Shown here piece after piece: positions 32,327 through 41,766 of a stretch of DNA of 64,000 bases (positions are counted from its first letter, which is position 1; each line of letters starts with the position of its first letter). The DNA lies in contig JIBW01000003.1 in the NCBI GenBank assembly GCA_012970285.1, positions 124,001 through 188,000 on the forward strand, in the 5' to 3' direction. A model generated the notes under the pieces. The model ran no database searches. It had not been told where the DNA came from and saw only the letters and a program-made list of their open reading frames with translations. The DNA comes from Bacillaceae bacterium JMAK1 (lineage in GTDB: Bacteria > Bacillota > Bacilli > Bacillales > Marinococcaceae). A program made the translations under genes and the position numbers.

Positions 32327-32369
32327 AGCCCTGATCGCCATTCAATAGGAGGATCAGGGCTACTTTTTT
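32327..32369 (+). terminator. Terminator between the NMO and signal peptidase genes
   Basis: AGCCCTGATC/GATCAGGGCT stem with a T6 run after TAC; the converging signal peptidase gene may use it as well. Confidence 0.75.
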
Positions 32370-32375
32370 CTGTGT

Positions 32376-32891
32376 TTATTCATTTAACGTTCCGAATCGA
32401 TTTAAAGGCCAGTAACGAAGGCTTGCTTTACCGACGATGTCGTCTTCTGAAACGAAGCCACTTGCTCGGCTGTCGATACTGTTGTTGCGGTTGTCACCAA
32501 CGACAAAGTATTCGCCCTCTGGAATGACTTGTCCTTCACCAATCATATCAAACGTAAAATCTTCAGTTGTATCATCAGTGAACGGTTCTTCAATCTCTTG
32601 CTCATTTATATAGAGAGTATCCTCGGCATATTCCACTTCATCGCCAGGGAGCCCAATCACGCGCTTCACGTGGTCGTTATGTTCATCGTAGTGGAAAACG
32701 ATAACATCGAAACGATCAGGTTCTGAGAATGTATAGGCCATTTTATTAATAACCATACGGTCACCGTGTTCGACCGTTGGCATCATTGATGAGCCGTTTA
32801 CGAGATAATTACCAAGTAAAAATGTTCGGACGACGAACAAAATAACGATAACGATAATAAATGTCTTAATCCATGACCAGAGTTCCTTCAT
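32376..32891 (-). CDS. sipS: Signal peptidase I
   Basis: Membrane protease that removes Sec/Tat signal peptides. 171 residues: one N-terminal membrane helix (about 8-26), nucleophile Ser35 (GSSMMPT) and general base Lys76 (HVKRVIGLPGDEV), the Ser/Lys dyad of Gram-positive Sip enzymes. The start is the ATG reading MKELWSW; an upstream in-frame extension of 24 residues is atypical. The window also encodes many exported substrates. The symbol reflects family, not a proven orthologue. Confidence 0.9.
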   Translation of the reverse strand: MKELWSWIKTFIIVIVILFVVRTFLLGNYLVNGSSMMPTVEHGDRMVINKMAYTFSEPDRFDVIVFHYDEHNDHVKRVIGLPGDEVEYAEDTLYINEQEIEEPFTDDTTEDFTFDMIGEGQVIPEGEYFVVGDNRNNSIDSRASGFVSEDDIVGKASLRYWPLNRFGTLNE

Positions 32892-33044
32892 CAATGCAAA
32901 GCCCCCTCTTTCTATATTGATTGTACACCAGTCATGTTTCAGTCTGCTACTAGGAATCTTCAAAGTTTCATTACAAATGAATGAAAGGTCGTTAGTTCCT
33001 ACTATGGAAAGCGTGATACATGCTTAAATATGGGGGCTAATATG

Positions 33045-33072
33045 TACAAAAAAAGCAGGCAAAAAGCCTGCT
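33045..33072 (-). terminator. Terminator of the small lipoprotein gene
   Basis: AGCAGGC/GCCTGCT stem with a 5-nt loop; on the minus strand it is followed by a T7 run. Confidence 0.85.
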
Positions 33073-33091
33073 CGTTATGATTGCGTAACCA

Positions 33092-33280
33092 TTAATCCAA
33101 ATCCGCTTCTTCTGTGTTGCTATGGATTCCTTCTGAAACTTGTAAGTGTAAGTCGTCACCATTGATGTGAGCATTGACTTCTGGTTCATCTGGTGTGTTT
33201 AAATCTTCATCGTTGCAAGCGGCTAGGGCGCTAATGATAAGAATGGATGAAAGAGCACCGTACATCATACGTTTATCCAT
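33092..33280 (-). CDS. Small acidic lipoprotein
   Basis: 62-residue protein with a lipoprotein signal peptide: MDKRMMYGALSSILIIS followed by lipobox ALAAC, so it should be lipid-anchored. The mature part is short, acidic and of unknown function. The start follows AAGGAGG. Its signal peptide closely resembles that of the acidic lipoprotein at 39319 (YGALSSI...LAAC), so the two are likely paralogues that differ in the mature part. Confidence 0.7.
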   Translation of the reverse strand: MDKRMMYGALSSILIISALAACNDEDLNTPDEPEVNAHINGDDLHLQVSEGIHSNTEEADLD

Positions 33281-33451
33281 TTTAGAACCTCCTTCTTGCT
33301 TACAGGTTTCCCACTCAATGTAAGAACATGCATCGAATGAATAAATGGGCAAGACCATATACTAAAGCAATAAGCAGATTACTGTTCATTTGTGAGTCTT
33401 TTGTGTATGGTGTCTTATAGGTAACAGATGCAAGAAGAAAGGATGTATCGA

Positions 33452-34447
33452 ATGACTAAGCTCGCCTTGTCGGTTCTGGATTTAGCTCCTGTATTGCCGG
33501 ACCAGACCGCTACAGATGCGTTTCATAATAGTAAAGAACTTATTCAACATACAGATGAACTCGGCTACTATCGGTATTGGGTTGCTGAGCATCATAACAT
33601 GGAAAGTATAGCAAGTTCAGCTACGGCTGTATTGATTGGTTACTTGGCAGGTCATAGTAAGAGCATTCGCGTTGGTTCTGGTGGCATTATGCTCCCAAAT
33701 CATGCACCGTTGATCGTTGCTGAGCAGTTTGGGACATTGGAAAGTATGTATCCAGGACGAATTGATCTTGGGATTGGCAGAGCGCCAGGAACGGACCCGA
33801 TGACGGTGCAAGCGTTACGCCGTGACACGAGAAATGCCGTGAATCAATTCCCTGAAAACGTCAATGAAATTCTACAATATTTAAGTGATGCTGACATGCC
33901 TGTTAAGGCGTATCCAGGTCACAATACGAACGTCCCGGTGTATCTTTTAGGGTCGAGTACGTATGGCGCTCAATTGGCAGCCGCTATGGGATTGCCATAT
34001 GCATTTGCCAGTCATTTTGCACCAAAGGAGCTTCACAATGCGCTGAAGATTTACCATGAGCGATTCCAGCCTTCAGAGTACTTGGATGAACCTTACGCGA
34101 TGGTGACGGTCAATGTGACATTAGCTGATACGGTCGAAGAAGCAGAACGATTAGCTTCTACGAGTAAGTTGAAGTTCTTAAGCATTATTCGTGGGAACCG
34201 TTCCATCGACACGGCTCCAGTAGATCACGTTGATGACTACATGTCGCCAATGGAAAAAGAACAAGTAATGAGCATGCTAAAGTACTCGTTTGTCGGTGAC
34301 AAAGCGAAAGTCACCGAAGAGTTAAAAGCATTCCATGAAGAAACGCGTTTCCAAGAATTAATCGTAACAACAGATATTCACGACCAAGAGAAACGACGCT
34401 ACAGTTACACGTTGCTAAAAGAGTTATGGAATGACCTAGATATCTAA
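33452..34447 (+). CDS. Luciferase-like FMN-dependent monooxygenase family protein
   Basis: LLM-class flavin oxidoreductase of 331 residues with a TIM-barrel fold. It shows LALSVLDLAPV at the start, YWVAEHHNMESIASSATAV split around 30-48, and LGIGRAPGTDP near 108-118, typical of the MsnO8/YceB-like subgroup. Substrate unknown. ATG at 33452 lies 8 nt after AAGAAAGGA; the ATG at 33443 touches that site. Own terminator. Confidence 0.8.
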   Translation: MTKLALSVLDLAPVLPDQTATDAFHNSKELIQHTDELGYYRYWVAEHHNMESIASSATAVLIGYLAGHSKSIRVGSGGIMLPNHAPLIVAEQFGTLESMYPGRIDLGIGRAPGTDPMTVQALRRDTRNAVNQFPENVNEILQYLSDADMPVKAYPGHNTNVPVYLLGSSTYGAQLAAAMGLPYAFASHFAPKELHNALKIYHERFQPSEYLDEPYAMVTVNVTLADTVEEAERLASTSKLKFLSIIRGNRSIDTAPVDHVDDYMSPMEKEQVMSMLKYSFVGDKAKVTEELKAFHEETRFQELIVTTDIHDQEKRRYSYTLLKELWNDLDI

Positions 34448-34454
34448 GCAAGAG

Positions 34455-34487
34455 GAGGAGCTACCTTAAACAGGTAGCTCCTTTTTC
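34455..34487. terminator. Bidirectional terminator
   Basis: GGAGCTACCT/AGGTAGCTCC stem with a 4-6 nt loop and a T5 run, between two convergent genes; it touches the stop of the dehydratase gene. Confidence 0.8.
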
Positions 34488-35434
34488 TATTCCACAAAGC
34501 GATTGATTGCACGTAAATCCAAGTTCCCGCCACTTGCGACCACAACGACGTTGCCACCACGATGGCTCACCTTGCCAGAACGAAGGGCAGCGAGGGTTAC
34601 ACTTCCTGATGGTTCAACGACTTGTTTCATTCGTGATAAATAAAATACAAACGCTTCGCGTATCTCCTCTTCGCTAACCGTAATAATCTCATCAACGTTT
34701 TCTTCAATAATTGGGAAAGTCATCTCACCTGGCGTTGACGCCCGTAATCCGTCAGCAATCGTATCTGCACGATCGATCGTGATGCGTTGACCAGCTTTGC
34801 GGGACTTTAACGTATCACTCGCGTTTTCAGGTTCCACACCAATCACTTTAATCTTTGGATTAATGTGCTTGATTGCCGTGCTAATGCCAGAAATCAGTCC
34901 GCCGCCTCCGATTGGAACGATCACAACTTCAGGATCGTGGACTTGTGAAAGAATCTCTAAGCCGACCGTTCCTTGTCCAGCCATGACCGCTTCATCATCG
35001 TATGGAGGGATAAAGGTAGCATTAAGTTGTTGCACGAGTTGCTCTGCGTGTTGCAGTCTCTCAGAAGACGTCGTTCCGACGTGAACGACTTCTGCTCCGT
35101 AATTCCGGATGGCTTCTTCTTTCGCTGCGTTTGCGTTTTCAGGAATGACAATTGTTGCTGGGATGCCGAGTTCTCGTGCAACAAAGGCGACCGCTTGACC
35201 GTGATTGCCTGATGAAGCGGCAACGAGGTGCTGGGCACCTTGGTCTTTAGCGATCATCACGCAATTTGTTGCGCCGCGAATCTTAAACGAACCGGTTTTT
35301 TGTAAATGTTCGGATTTAATATAGACGGATGCGCCAGTTTGTTCATCTAATGTGCGTGATGTAAGTACAGGTGTTACGTGTACAGTGTTGTGTAAACGAA
35401 CGCGTGCTTCATTTAATGCTTTAATCGTAATCAT
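34487..35434 (-). CDS. Threonine/serine dehydratase (PLP, no ACT domain)
   Basis: Fold-type II PLP enzyme of 315 residues. PLP Lys51 in GSFKIRGA, phosphate-binding SGNHGQA and the tetraglycine loop GGGGLISG are visible. The lack of a C-terminal regulatory ACT domain and the short length point to a catabolic threonine ammonia-lyase (TdcB type) or a serine racemase/dehydratase. Substrate cannot be decided from sequence. Confidence 0.85.
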   Translation of the reverse strand: MITIKALNEARVRLHNTVHVTPVLTSRTLDEQTGASVYIKSEHLQKTGSFKIRGATNCVMIAKDQGAQHLVAASSGNHGQAVAFVARELGIPATIVIPENANAAKEEAIRNYGAEVVHVGTTSSERLQHAEQLVQQLNATFIPPYDDEAVMAGQGTVGLEILSQVHDPEVVIVPIGGGGLISGISTAIKHINPKIKVIGVEPENASDTLKSRKAGQRITIDRADTIADGLRASTPGEMTFPIIEENVDEIITVSEEEIREAFVFYLSRMKQVVEPSGSVTLAALRSGKVSHRGGNVVVVASGGNLDLRAINRFVE

Positions 35435-35672
35435 GAACGTTCAGCTCCTTTTTGGTGGACATTCGCCATCGACGTTAAAATTCCTTTTTTTTCGACAAAT
35501 CAAACCGTAAAGTAGTGAATTCGGCATGTTTTCTCTGTCTTTGGTCATAATGAAAATAACAAAAGATTCGTTCCTTAGATTCATATTTCGACATCGTTGT
35601 GGTAAAATAAAGCATTAGTGAGTACGGATTATGTTCGGTTCTTGATAACGTATATTGAGAGGAAGGTGCCAA

Positions 35673-36674
35673 ATGTTTGGCAGAGATATAGGAATAGATT
35701 TAGGGACCGCAAATGTGTTAATGCACATTAAAGGTCGAGGCATTGTATTAAATGAGCCTTCAGTTGTCGCAATTGATAAAACGACAGGCAAAGCGCTAGC
35801 GGTTGGAGAAGAAGCGTTTCGCATGGTCGGAAGAACACCCGGTAATATCGTTGCGACACGTCCGATGAAAGACGGAGTCATTGCTGACTTTCATCTTACA
35901 GAAGCAATGCTGAGACATTTCCTTGCAAAAGTGAATGTGAAGTCTTCCTTTGTTAAACCGAGAATCTTAATTTGTTGTCCGACAGACATTACTTCTGTTG
36001 AGCAGAAAGCCATTCGTGAAACCGTTGAGAAAAGCGGCGGAAAGAACGTCTACTTAGAAGAAGAGCCAAAGGTCGCAGCAATTGGTGCTGGAATGGACAT
36101 TTTCCAACCGAGCGGGAACATGGTCGTAGACATCGGCGGTGGGACGACAGACGTAGCTGTCCTTTCTATGGGCGGGATCGTGACGTCGAAGTCGATTAAA
36201 ACAGCTGGTGACCAATTTGATAGCGACATTTTAGCGTACATCAAACGAAAATATAAGCTCCTCATTGGCGAGCGGACATCGGAAGAAATTAAAAAGCAAG
36301 TTGGAAGTGTTTCTCCAGGAGATCGTAATGAAGAAATGGACATTCGTGGTCGAGACATGGTCAGTGGATTGCCAAGAACGATTACGATTTACTCGGATGA
36401 GATTAAAGGAGCGCTTAGCGAATCTGTCGCCAACATTGTGGCAGCCGCGAAGTATGTGTTAGAACAGACACCACCAGAATTGTCCGCTGATATTATCGAC
36501 CGAGGGGTCATTTTAACGGGCGGAGGGGCACTTCTACACGGAATGGATTCACTCTTAACCGAAGAGCTCAAAGTACCTGTCTTAATTGCCGAAGAACCAA
36601 TGCATTGTGTGGCCATTGGAACAGGCATTATCTTAGAGAATCTCGACAAAATGTCAACGCGCCTTAAAGCCTAA
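35673..36674 (+). CDS. mbl: MreB-like cell-shape protein Mbl
   Basis: Actin-like ATPase forming membrane-bound patches that guide lateral wall synthesis. 333 residues with the phosphate loops GIDLGTANVLMHIKG and VVDIGGGTTDVAVLSMGG and the adenosine motif ILTGGGALLHGMD. Called Mbl rather than MreB from the start MFGRDIGIDLGTANV and the following flhO-flhP genes. ATG at 35673 after GAGGAAGGTG. Confidence 0.93.
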   Translation: MFGRDIGIDLGTANVLMHIKGRGIVLNEPSVVAIDKTTGKALAVGEEAFRMVGRTPGNIVATRPMKDGVIADFHLTEAMLRHFLAKVNVKSSFVKPRILICCPTDITSVEQKAIRETVEKSGGKNVYLEEEPKVAAIGAGMDIFQPSGNMVVDIGGGTTDVAVLSMGGIVTSKSIKTAGDQFDSDILAYIKRKYKLLIGERTSEEIKKQVGSVSPGDRNEEMDIRGRDMVSGLPRTITIYSDEIKGALSESVANIVAAAKYVLEQTPPELSADIIDRGVILTGGGALLHGMDSLLTEELKVPVLIAEEPMHCVAIGTGIILENLDKMSTRLKA

Positions 36675-36693
36675 CAATTGGAGGAGGGTGGCT

Positions 36694-37479
36694 ATGATCC
36701 GAGGATTTTATAATGCAGCATCTGGGATGATTACACAGCAACGTCGTACTGATGTTCTAAATGACAATTTAGCAAATGTTACAACGCCTGGATACAAAGC
36801 AGATCACGCAAGCGTTCGTGCTTTTCCGAACATGCTTATTCAAGCGATGAACACGAATTCAAGACAACCTATTGGTGAATTGAACACAGGTGTTTACATG
36901 CAAGAGCGAACGGCGGATTTTCGACAAGGAGATTTACGAGAGACGAATGTTGGAACCGATATTGCCCTATTGCAAGGAATCGTCGGTGAAGGCAGCCTTC
37001 TGTTTGTCGTCAGTGATGATGACGGGGAACCGGTTTATACTCGAAACGGGAATTTCACCGTAGATGGGAACGGTTATCTTACAACGAGTAACGGCAACCG
37101 TGTGCTCGGTACGGATGGAGAACCTTTACTCGTAACCAACGAATGGTTTAGCGTGAATGATATGGGGACGGTTGTGGACCACGTTGGAGAAGAAGTGGGT
37201 CAGATTAATATCGCCTATGCTGAGGATCATCATGACCTTGTCAAAGCAGGCGAAGGACTACTTCGCTACAATGACGGTGAATTGCCGAGTGCTGTAGAAG
37301 ACGATGCGTTGACCTACGTATTGCAACAAGGGTTTCTTGAGCAATCGAATGTCGATCCTCTCCAAACGATGACGGAGTTAATGAGTGCTCATCGTCTATA
37401 TGAAGCAAACCAAACAATCTTACAAGCGTACGATCAGAATATGCAGCGAGCGGCCAATGATATCGGCAAGCTCGGCTAA
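36694..37479 (+). CDS. flhO: Flagellar rod protein FlhO
   Basis: Flagellar basal-body rod protein of the FlgG/FlgF family, 261 residues. N-terminal motif IRGFYNAASGMITQQRRTDVLNDN split near 2-25 and ANVTTPGYKA, and the C-terminal SNVDPLQTMTELMSAHRLYEANQ signature. ATG at 36694 with GGAGGAGGG; a GTG two codons earlier overlaps that site. Together with flhP it follows mbl, as in B. subtilis. Confidence 0.9.
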   Translation: MIRGFYNAASGMITQQRRTDVLNDNLANVTTPGYKADHASVRAFPNMLIQAMNTNSRQPIGELNTGVYMQERTADFRQGDLRETNVGTDIALLQGIVGEGSLLFVVSDDDGEPVYTRNGNFTVDGNGYLTTSNGNRVLGTDGEPLLVTNEWFSVNDMGTVVDHVGEEVGQINIAYAEDHHDLVKAGEGLLRYNDGELPSAVEDDALTYVLQQGFLEQSNVDPLQTMTELMSAHRLYEANQTILQAYDQNMQRAANDIGKLG

Positions 37480-37495
37480 TTGAAGGAGTTAGAAG

Positions 37496-38305
37496 ATGCT
37501 TACTTCAGCCGTTTCAATGGGACAGCTTCAACAAGGCATAGATACGACCGCTCACAACTTGGCGAACGTTAATACGACTGGGTATCAACGTAGAGAAGCT
37601 ATGTTTTCAGACCTTTTGTTCCAACAGATTAATAATCAGCAAGTTCCACAACCAGAAGGCAACCGGTTAACTCCACCAGGCATTCGTTCAGGTTCAGGGG
37701 CGGCCATGGTTCAATCGGCATTGCGATTTGAGCAAGGATCAGTGAAAGAGAGCGAACGGGAACTTGATTTTGCATTAATTAGTCCAAATCATTTCTTTCC
37801 AGTTGAGCGAGAAGGCGAAACGTTTCTAACGCGGGACGGTGCGTTTTACTTATCAGAGTCAGGAGACAATACGTGGCGCATCGTATCAGGGGACGGTGCT
37901 GCATTATTGCAAGCTGACGGCACGCCATTTGAAATTACAGGACAAGCCCAAAGTTTTACACTACAAGCTGACGGTACCCTCGTTGCACAAATGGCCGACG
38001 GTCAAGACTTGGAACTAGGTACTCTTAATCTCGCAAACGTCAGCAAACCTCAAATGCTCGAGTCAATCGGCAACAACTTATTTGCGTTACCTGACGTTGA
38101 GGCGCTTGATCTTACATTAGCAGATGTATTAGAATATGAAGCGGCGAACAACGGGACGGTCGTGCAAGGAGCGTTAGAACAAGCGAATGTCGACATGGCC
38201 CAAGAAATGGCAAAATTGATGGAAATGCAACGTCTGTATAGCATGCATGCGAGGTCTCTCCGTCAAACCGATCAGATGATGGGTCTTGTTAATAGCCTCC
38301 GATAA
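37496..38305 (+). CDS. flhP: Flagellar rod protein FlhP
   Basis: Second FlgG-family rod protein, 269 residues, starting 16 nt after flhO. N-terminal SMGQLQQGIDTTAHNLANVNTTGYQ split near 7-29 and C-terminal EQANVDMAQEMAKLMEMQRLY are the family signatures. Export is by the flagellar type III apparatus, so there is no signal peptide. Confidence 0.9.
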   Translation: MLTSAVSMGQLQQGIDTTAHNLANVNTTGYQRREAMFSDLLFQQINNQQVPQPEGNRLTPPGIRSGSGAAMVQSALRFEQGSVKESERELDFALISPNHFFPVEREGETFLTRDGAFYLSESGDNTWRIVSGDGAALLQADGTPFEITGQAQSFTLQADGTLVAQMADGQDLELGTLNLANVSKPQMLESIGNNLFALPDVEALDLTLADVLEYEAANNGTVVQGALEQANVDMAQEMAKLMEMQRLYSMHARSLRQTDQMMGLVNSLR

Positions 38306-38347
38306 GTACATATTTCACCGATTGTCTTGGAAGAGAAGGGGACTCTC

Positions 38348-38626
38348 ATGGCTGGACACGCAAAGGATGAAGTAAACGAAAACGAAACGAAAGCGATGCG
38401 AAAGCAGCGACGTAAAGAGAAACGACAAGAAAAGCGCGCCCTAAAGCGATCACGGAAAGTTCGCTTAGTGCCGATTTGGTTACGTCTTGTCCTCATCGTT
38501 GTTCTTTTTGCTGCGATGATTGTGCTCGGACTTTTGTTCGGCTATCGAGTCATCGGTGGTGGCGAAGGGTATGATATACTGCAATGGGAAACATGGGCAG
38601 ATCTTTACGACTATATTAGCGGCTAA
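38348..38626 (+). CDS. EpuA-like small basic membrane protein
   Basis: 92 residues: a strongly basic N-terminal half (Lys/Arg cluster 20-42) followed by one membrane helix (about 45-67) and the segment [19 protein letters not shown]. This architecture is that of PF11772 (EpuA), which databases often label as an RNA polymerase beta-associated protein. The role is unknown. It lies between flhP and fabZ, its usual place in Bacillaceae. ATG at 38348 has AGAGAAGGGG upstream. Confidence 0.75.
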   Translation: MAGHAKDEVNENETKAMRKQRRKEKRQEKRALKRSRKVRLVPIWLRLVLIVVLFAAMIVLGLLFGYRVIGGGEGYDILQWETWADLYDYISG

Positions 38627-38640
38627 AGGACGGAGAATCA

Positions 38641-39075
38641 ATGCTAAATACGGAAGAAATTAAAGAGATTATCGCACACCGCTATCCATTCTTACTCATT
38701 GATCGCGTACTAGAACTCGAAGAAGGTGAACGTTGTGTCGCTCTGAAGAACGTCACTGCGAACGAAGAGTTCTTTAATGGACATTTTCCAGGTTATCCAC
38801 TCATGCCAGGTGTGTTAATTGTTGAGGCGCTAGCACAAACGGGTGCTGTTGCCCTATTGAAGCATGAGAAATACGCAGGGAAACTAGCGGTTTTTGCAGG
38901 AATTGATAATTGCCGGTTTAAAGGACAAGTTACACCAGGTGATCAACTCATTTTAGAAACAACACTTACACGTGTGCGCGGAACGATTGGCAAAGGTCAT
39001 GCTGTAGCAAAAGTAGATGATAAAGTCGTTGCAGAACTTGATCTTATGTTTGCACTTACGGATAAAGAGGCGTAA
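38641..39075 (+). CDS. fabZ: 3-hydroxyacyl-ACP dehydratase FabZ
   Basis: Type II fatty-acid synthesis dehydratase with a hotdog fold, 144 residues. Catalytic His48 (NGHFPGYP) and Glu62 ([11 protein letters not shown]) are present, as is [14 protein letters not shown] at 38641 follows GGACGGAG. It closes the mbl-flhO-flhP block as in B. subtilis (ywpB). Confidence 0.95.
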   Translation: MLNTEEIKEIIAHRYPFLLIDRVLELEEGERCVALKNVTANEEFFNGHFPGYPLMPGVLIVEALAQTGAVALLKHEKYAGKLAVFAGIDNCRFKGQVTPGDQLILETTLTRVRGTIGKGHAVAKVDDKVVAELDLMFALTDKEA

Positions 39076-39318
39076 AACGTCTCTTTTATATATTTATATA
39101 ATAAAAGGTTCACAAAACATCCATGAATACGTTTGAAATGTGTAAGCAATAAGGTTGAAATGTAAGAAAACAATGACATTATGAAACAATGTCCAAAGAC
39201 GTTCAAAAATGTACGCATTCGCTAGACGGTCGCGGATATCGTTGATATGATGTACACAAGTTAGCCGAAAGACAAATAGCTAACACAAAATCATGAACTC
39301 TTAAAGGGGACATTAACT

Positions 39319-39615
39319 ATGAATAAGAAATTACTATATGGTGCACTTTCTTCAATCTTCGCAGTAGGTATGCTAGCTGCTTGTGGCGACGCTGAAGAGC
39401 CAGCTGAAGACGGCGTAGACGTAGACGACACTGAAGAAGAAGTAGATACTGACGCTGACGCTGATGTAGACGGCGACGATGAGCTTGAAATCGAAGAGCC
39501 TGCTGACGAAGAAGAAGCAGATCTTGACGCTGACGAAGAAGAAGAAGTAGACGCTGATGCAGACGAAGATGCTGAATTAGACGTTGAAGACGAAGACGAA
39601 GACACTGAAGAGTAA
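39319..39615 (+). CDS. Asp/Glu-rich lipoprotein
   Basis: 98-residue protein: lipoprotein signal peptide MNKKLLYGALSSIFAVG with lipobox MLAAC (Cys22), then a mature part made almost only of Asp, Glu, Ala and Val. It should be a lipid-anchored polyanion in the wall space. Codon use (GAC/GAA, GCT) is that of highly expressed genes. Function unknown; cation buffering at the surface is a guess. AAAGGGGA precedes the ATG and a terminator follows. Confidence 0.75.
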   Translation: MNKKLLYGALSSIFAVGMLAACGDAEEPAEDGVDVDDTEEEVDTDADADVDGDDELEIEEPADEEEADLDADEEEEVDADADEDAELDVEDEDEDTEE

Positions 39616-39630
39616 TTCGTAATCGATAAC

Positions 39631-39676
39631 TAAGCTGTTTCTTGGATCATTTGATCCTTGAAGCAGCTTTTTTTAT
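39631..39676 (+). terminator. Terminator of the acidic lipoprotein gene
   Basis: AAGCTG...CAGCTT outer stem and GGATCA/TGATCC inner stem followed by a T7 run. Confidence 0.8.
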
Positions 39677-40199
39677 GTATACATAGTAGGAAGATTCATT
39701 TAGTAAGTTTACGTGCTAGATTGCTGCTCTCTTGTTGATGGATGTGTCTTGACTATATTAATGAAGGAATACGCTAAAGGAAAGAAGAATTTCTAAATCT
39801 AATCCATATAAATGGTTAATCCAGTCGGATTTTTCTAGGTCCAAGGAAAACAATGGCTAAGCATATAGTTGTGAAATTAATCACTATTAGGAATGCACTA
39901 CCAACTATAAGAGTAGATGGAGACAGTAAATTTCAAAAATATCCCAAGCTTATTTTTTGTCGTTATATGTCGAATGACCTGTGTGTGTCAGTGTGAATTT
40001 CGGATATAGGAAAGACCTATAAGGTAGAACCGTTGTCCAATCAAGTGTTTTCTCATGTTATTGAGTGATTAGTCATGATTCATGAAGTGAATGCACACAA
40101 GAATCAGACAGTATTGACCGTGTGATTTGTCTCATGAAATAGGTCATACCCTCTGTATAGAATTAAAGTACTAGTTGTTTTCAGGGGGAGCTTATAGTC
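39677..40199. other. Gene-free AT-rich region
   Basis: About 520 nt with no coding sequence or clear RNA structure. GGGGGAG before 40200 is the ribosome-binding site of the next gene. I see nothing else that can be supported. Confidence 0.5.
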
Positions 40200-41630
40200 A
40201 TGAGTAAAATAGCAGTGGTTACAGCAGTTTCAGCAGGGGCGTTATTCGTATCACCAAGTGCAATCGATGCAGCAGAACTCATGCGGTACGGGCAACAATC
40301 AGACGATGTAAAAGAACTTCAAATCGTTTTGAAAGAACAAGGTTATTTCAACGATCACAGAGCAACTGGGTATTTCGGTCAACTTACGCTAAGTGCCGTT
40401 CGATCGTTTCAAGCCGATCACCAATTAGCGGTTGATGGAATCGTAGGTCCGAAGACATTGACCAAACTCCACGGTGATTCACAGAATGAAGAGCCTTCGT
40501 TTCCGAATCTTAATCAACCGATTGAACTATTACAAAACGGTAGCTCCGGGGAAAAGGTAATTGCGCTTCAAGTCGAGTTAAAGCAACTCGGCTACTTTAA
40601 TTCAAGAATCGATGGCTTTTTTGGCAGAATTACTCGTGATGCAGTCGTCCGTTTTCAACGGAGTCACGGATTGTCAGCGGATGGCATCGTCGGACCAAAG
40701 ACGAAACAACAAATTGCCATTGCCATCGGTACCGAGGCAATTCCAGAAGAAGTCGCACCACCATATGAGCCTGAAGAGACATTAACCGAAAGTAACCTTT
40801 CATACGGTCATACAGGGGAGCGTGTGTCTGAGTTACAGCAACTGTTAAAAGATCACGGGTATTATCAAGGTGCAATTACTGGGGTGTTTGGGCCAGCGAC
40901 AGAGCGTGCGGTTCATGCGTTGCAAGCAGAGAATGGACTCGCCGTCGACGGGATTGCCGGACCGGATACGATGAACTGGTTACAAGGGAACGAGGCGGTC
41001 GATCCAGATTCTGACTTTGCGTATGGCATTGGGGACACAGGTCCAGTCGTTCAGAACATCCAACTGTATTTGCGAGACTTAGGTTATTTGGAAGATTATG
41101 CGACAGGTGAGTTTGACGAAGCAACACAAGACGCATTGCAAGCTTTTCAACGTGCGAACAATCTTGAGGTAACCGGTGTGGCAAATAAAGCAACGATTGA
41201 TCGCTTAGAAGAAGTGCACGTATTGCCTGGAGAAGCTGAAGAGCCTCCACCAGAACGACCAGATGTCGAGGAACGGCAAGAACTTATTTACTTGGCATCA
41301 ACACTTGTTGGTACACCGTTCGTCTTTGGTGGGACGACTCCTGATGGATTTGATGCGAGTGGGTTCGTATATTACGTGTACAGTCAGAAGGGTCATTCAA
41401 TTCCAAGAACGATCCGTAATCAATATGAAGCGAGTAGCCCTGTGGAACGACCGAACGTTGGCGACCTCGTCTTCTTTGATACGTCAGGGGGGCCAACCTA
41501 TGTTGGGATGTACGTTGGCAATCAAACGTTCGTACATGCTAGTCAATCCCAAGGGGTGATTGTATCTAGCTTGGAGCAATCGTACTGGAATGAGCGCTTT
41601 ATTGAAGCACGTACGATCATTTCTCAATAA
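40200..41630 (+). CDS. Peptidoglycan-binding protein with inactive NlpC/P60 domain
   Basis: Exported protein of 476 residues: signal peptide (about 1-24), four PG_binding_1 repeats (about 27-90, 107-172, 199-262, 274-336) and a C-terminal NlpC/P60 fold (about 358-475). The catalytic Cys is replaced by Ala386 (GFDASGF) and the catalytic His by Tyr434 (PTYVGMYVG); only the third residue His446 remains. The neighbour at 42529 has both residues intact. It is therefore probably a wall-binding pseudoenzyme derived by duplication. Confidence 0.85.
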   Translation: MSKIAVVTAVSAGALFVSPSAIDAAELMRYGQQSDDVKELQIVLKEQGYFNDHRATGYFGQLTLSAVRSFQADHQLAVDGIVGPKTLTKLHGDSQNEEPSFPNLNQPIELLQNGSSGEKVIALQVELKQLGYFNSRIDGFFGRITRDAVVRFQRSHGLSADGIVGPKTKQQIAIAIGTEAIPEEVAPPYEPEETLTESNLSYGHTGERVSELQQLLKDHGYYQGAITGVFGPATERAVHALQAENGLAVDGIAGPDTMNWLQGNEAVDPDSDFAYGIGDTGPVVQNIQLYLRDLGYLEDYATGEFDEATQDALQAFQRANNLEVTGVANKATIDRLEEVHVLPGEAEEPPPERPDVEERQELIYLASTLVGTPFVFGGTTPDGFDASGFVYYVYSQKGHSIPRTIRNQYEASSPVERPNVGDLVFFDTSGGPTYVGMYVGNQTFVHASQSQGVIVSSLEQSYWNERFIEARTIISQ

Positions 41631-41639
41631 GAATTTGTG

Positions 41640-41677
41640 AGCTTCTTTGTTCCGAAAAGGAACGAAGAAGCTTTTTT
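41640..41677 (+). terminator. Terminator of the NlpC-like pseudoenzyme gene
   Basis: A 14-bp stem (AGCTTCTTTGTTCC with GGAACGAAGAAGCT, one mismatch) and a T6 run. Confidence 0.85.
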
Positions 41678-41766
41678 GTCTTCGTGTAACAGTAATATAA
41701 TCTGTGAAGCAATAGATGAAGTTGGTGATTTGTGGCATAATAGTTTCACAGAAAGGTGCGAATGGA

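Noticed and set aside
39291-39605. Serine-only reading on the minus strand over the acidic lipoprotein gene
   Set aside because: It is the antisense of GAC/GAA/GCT repeats; low complexity is forced by the plus-strand gene.
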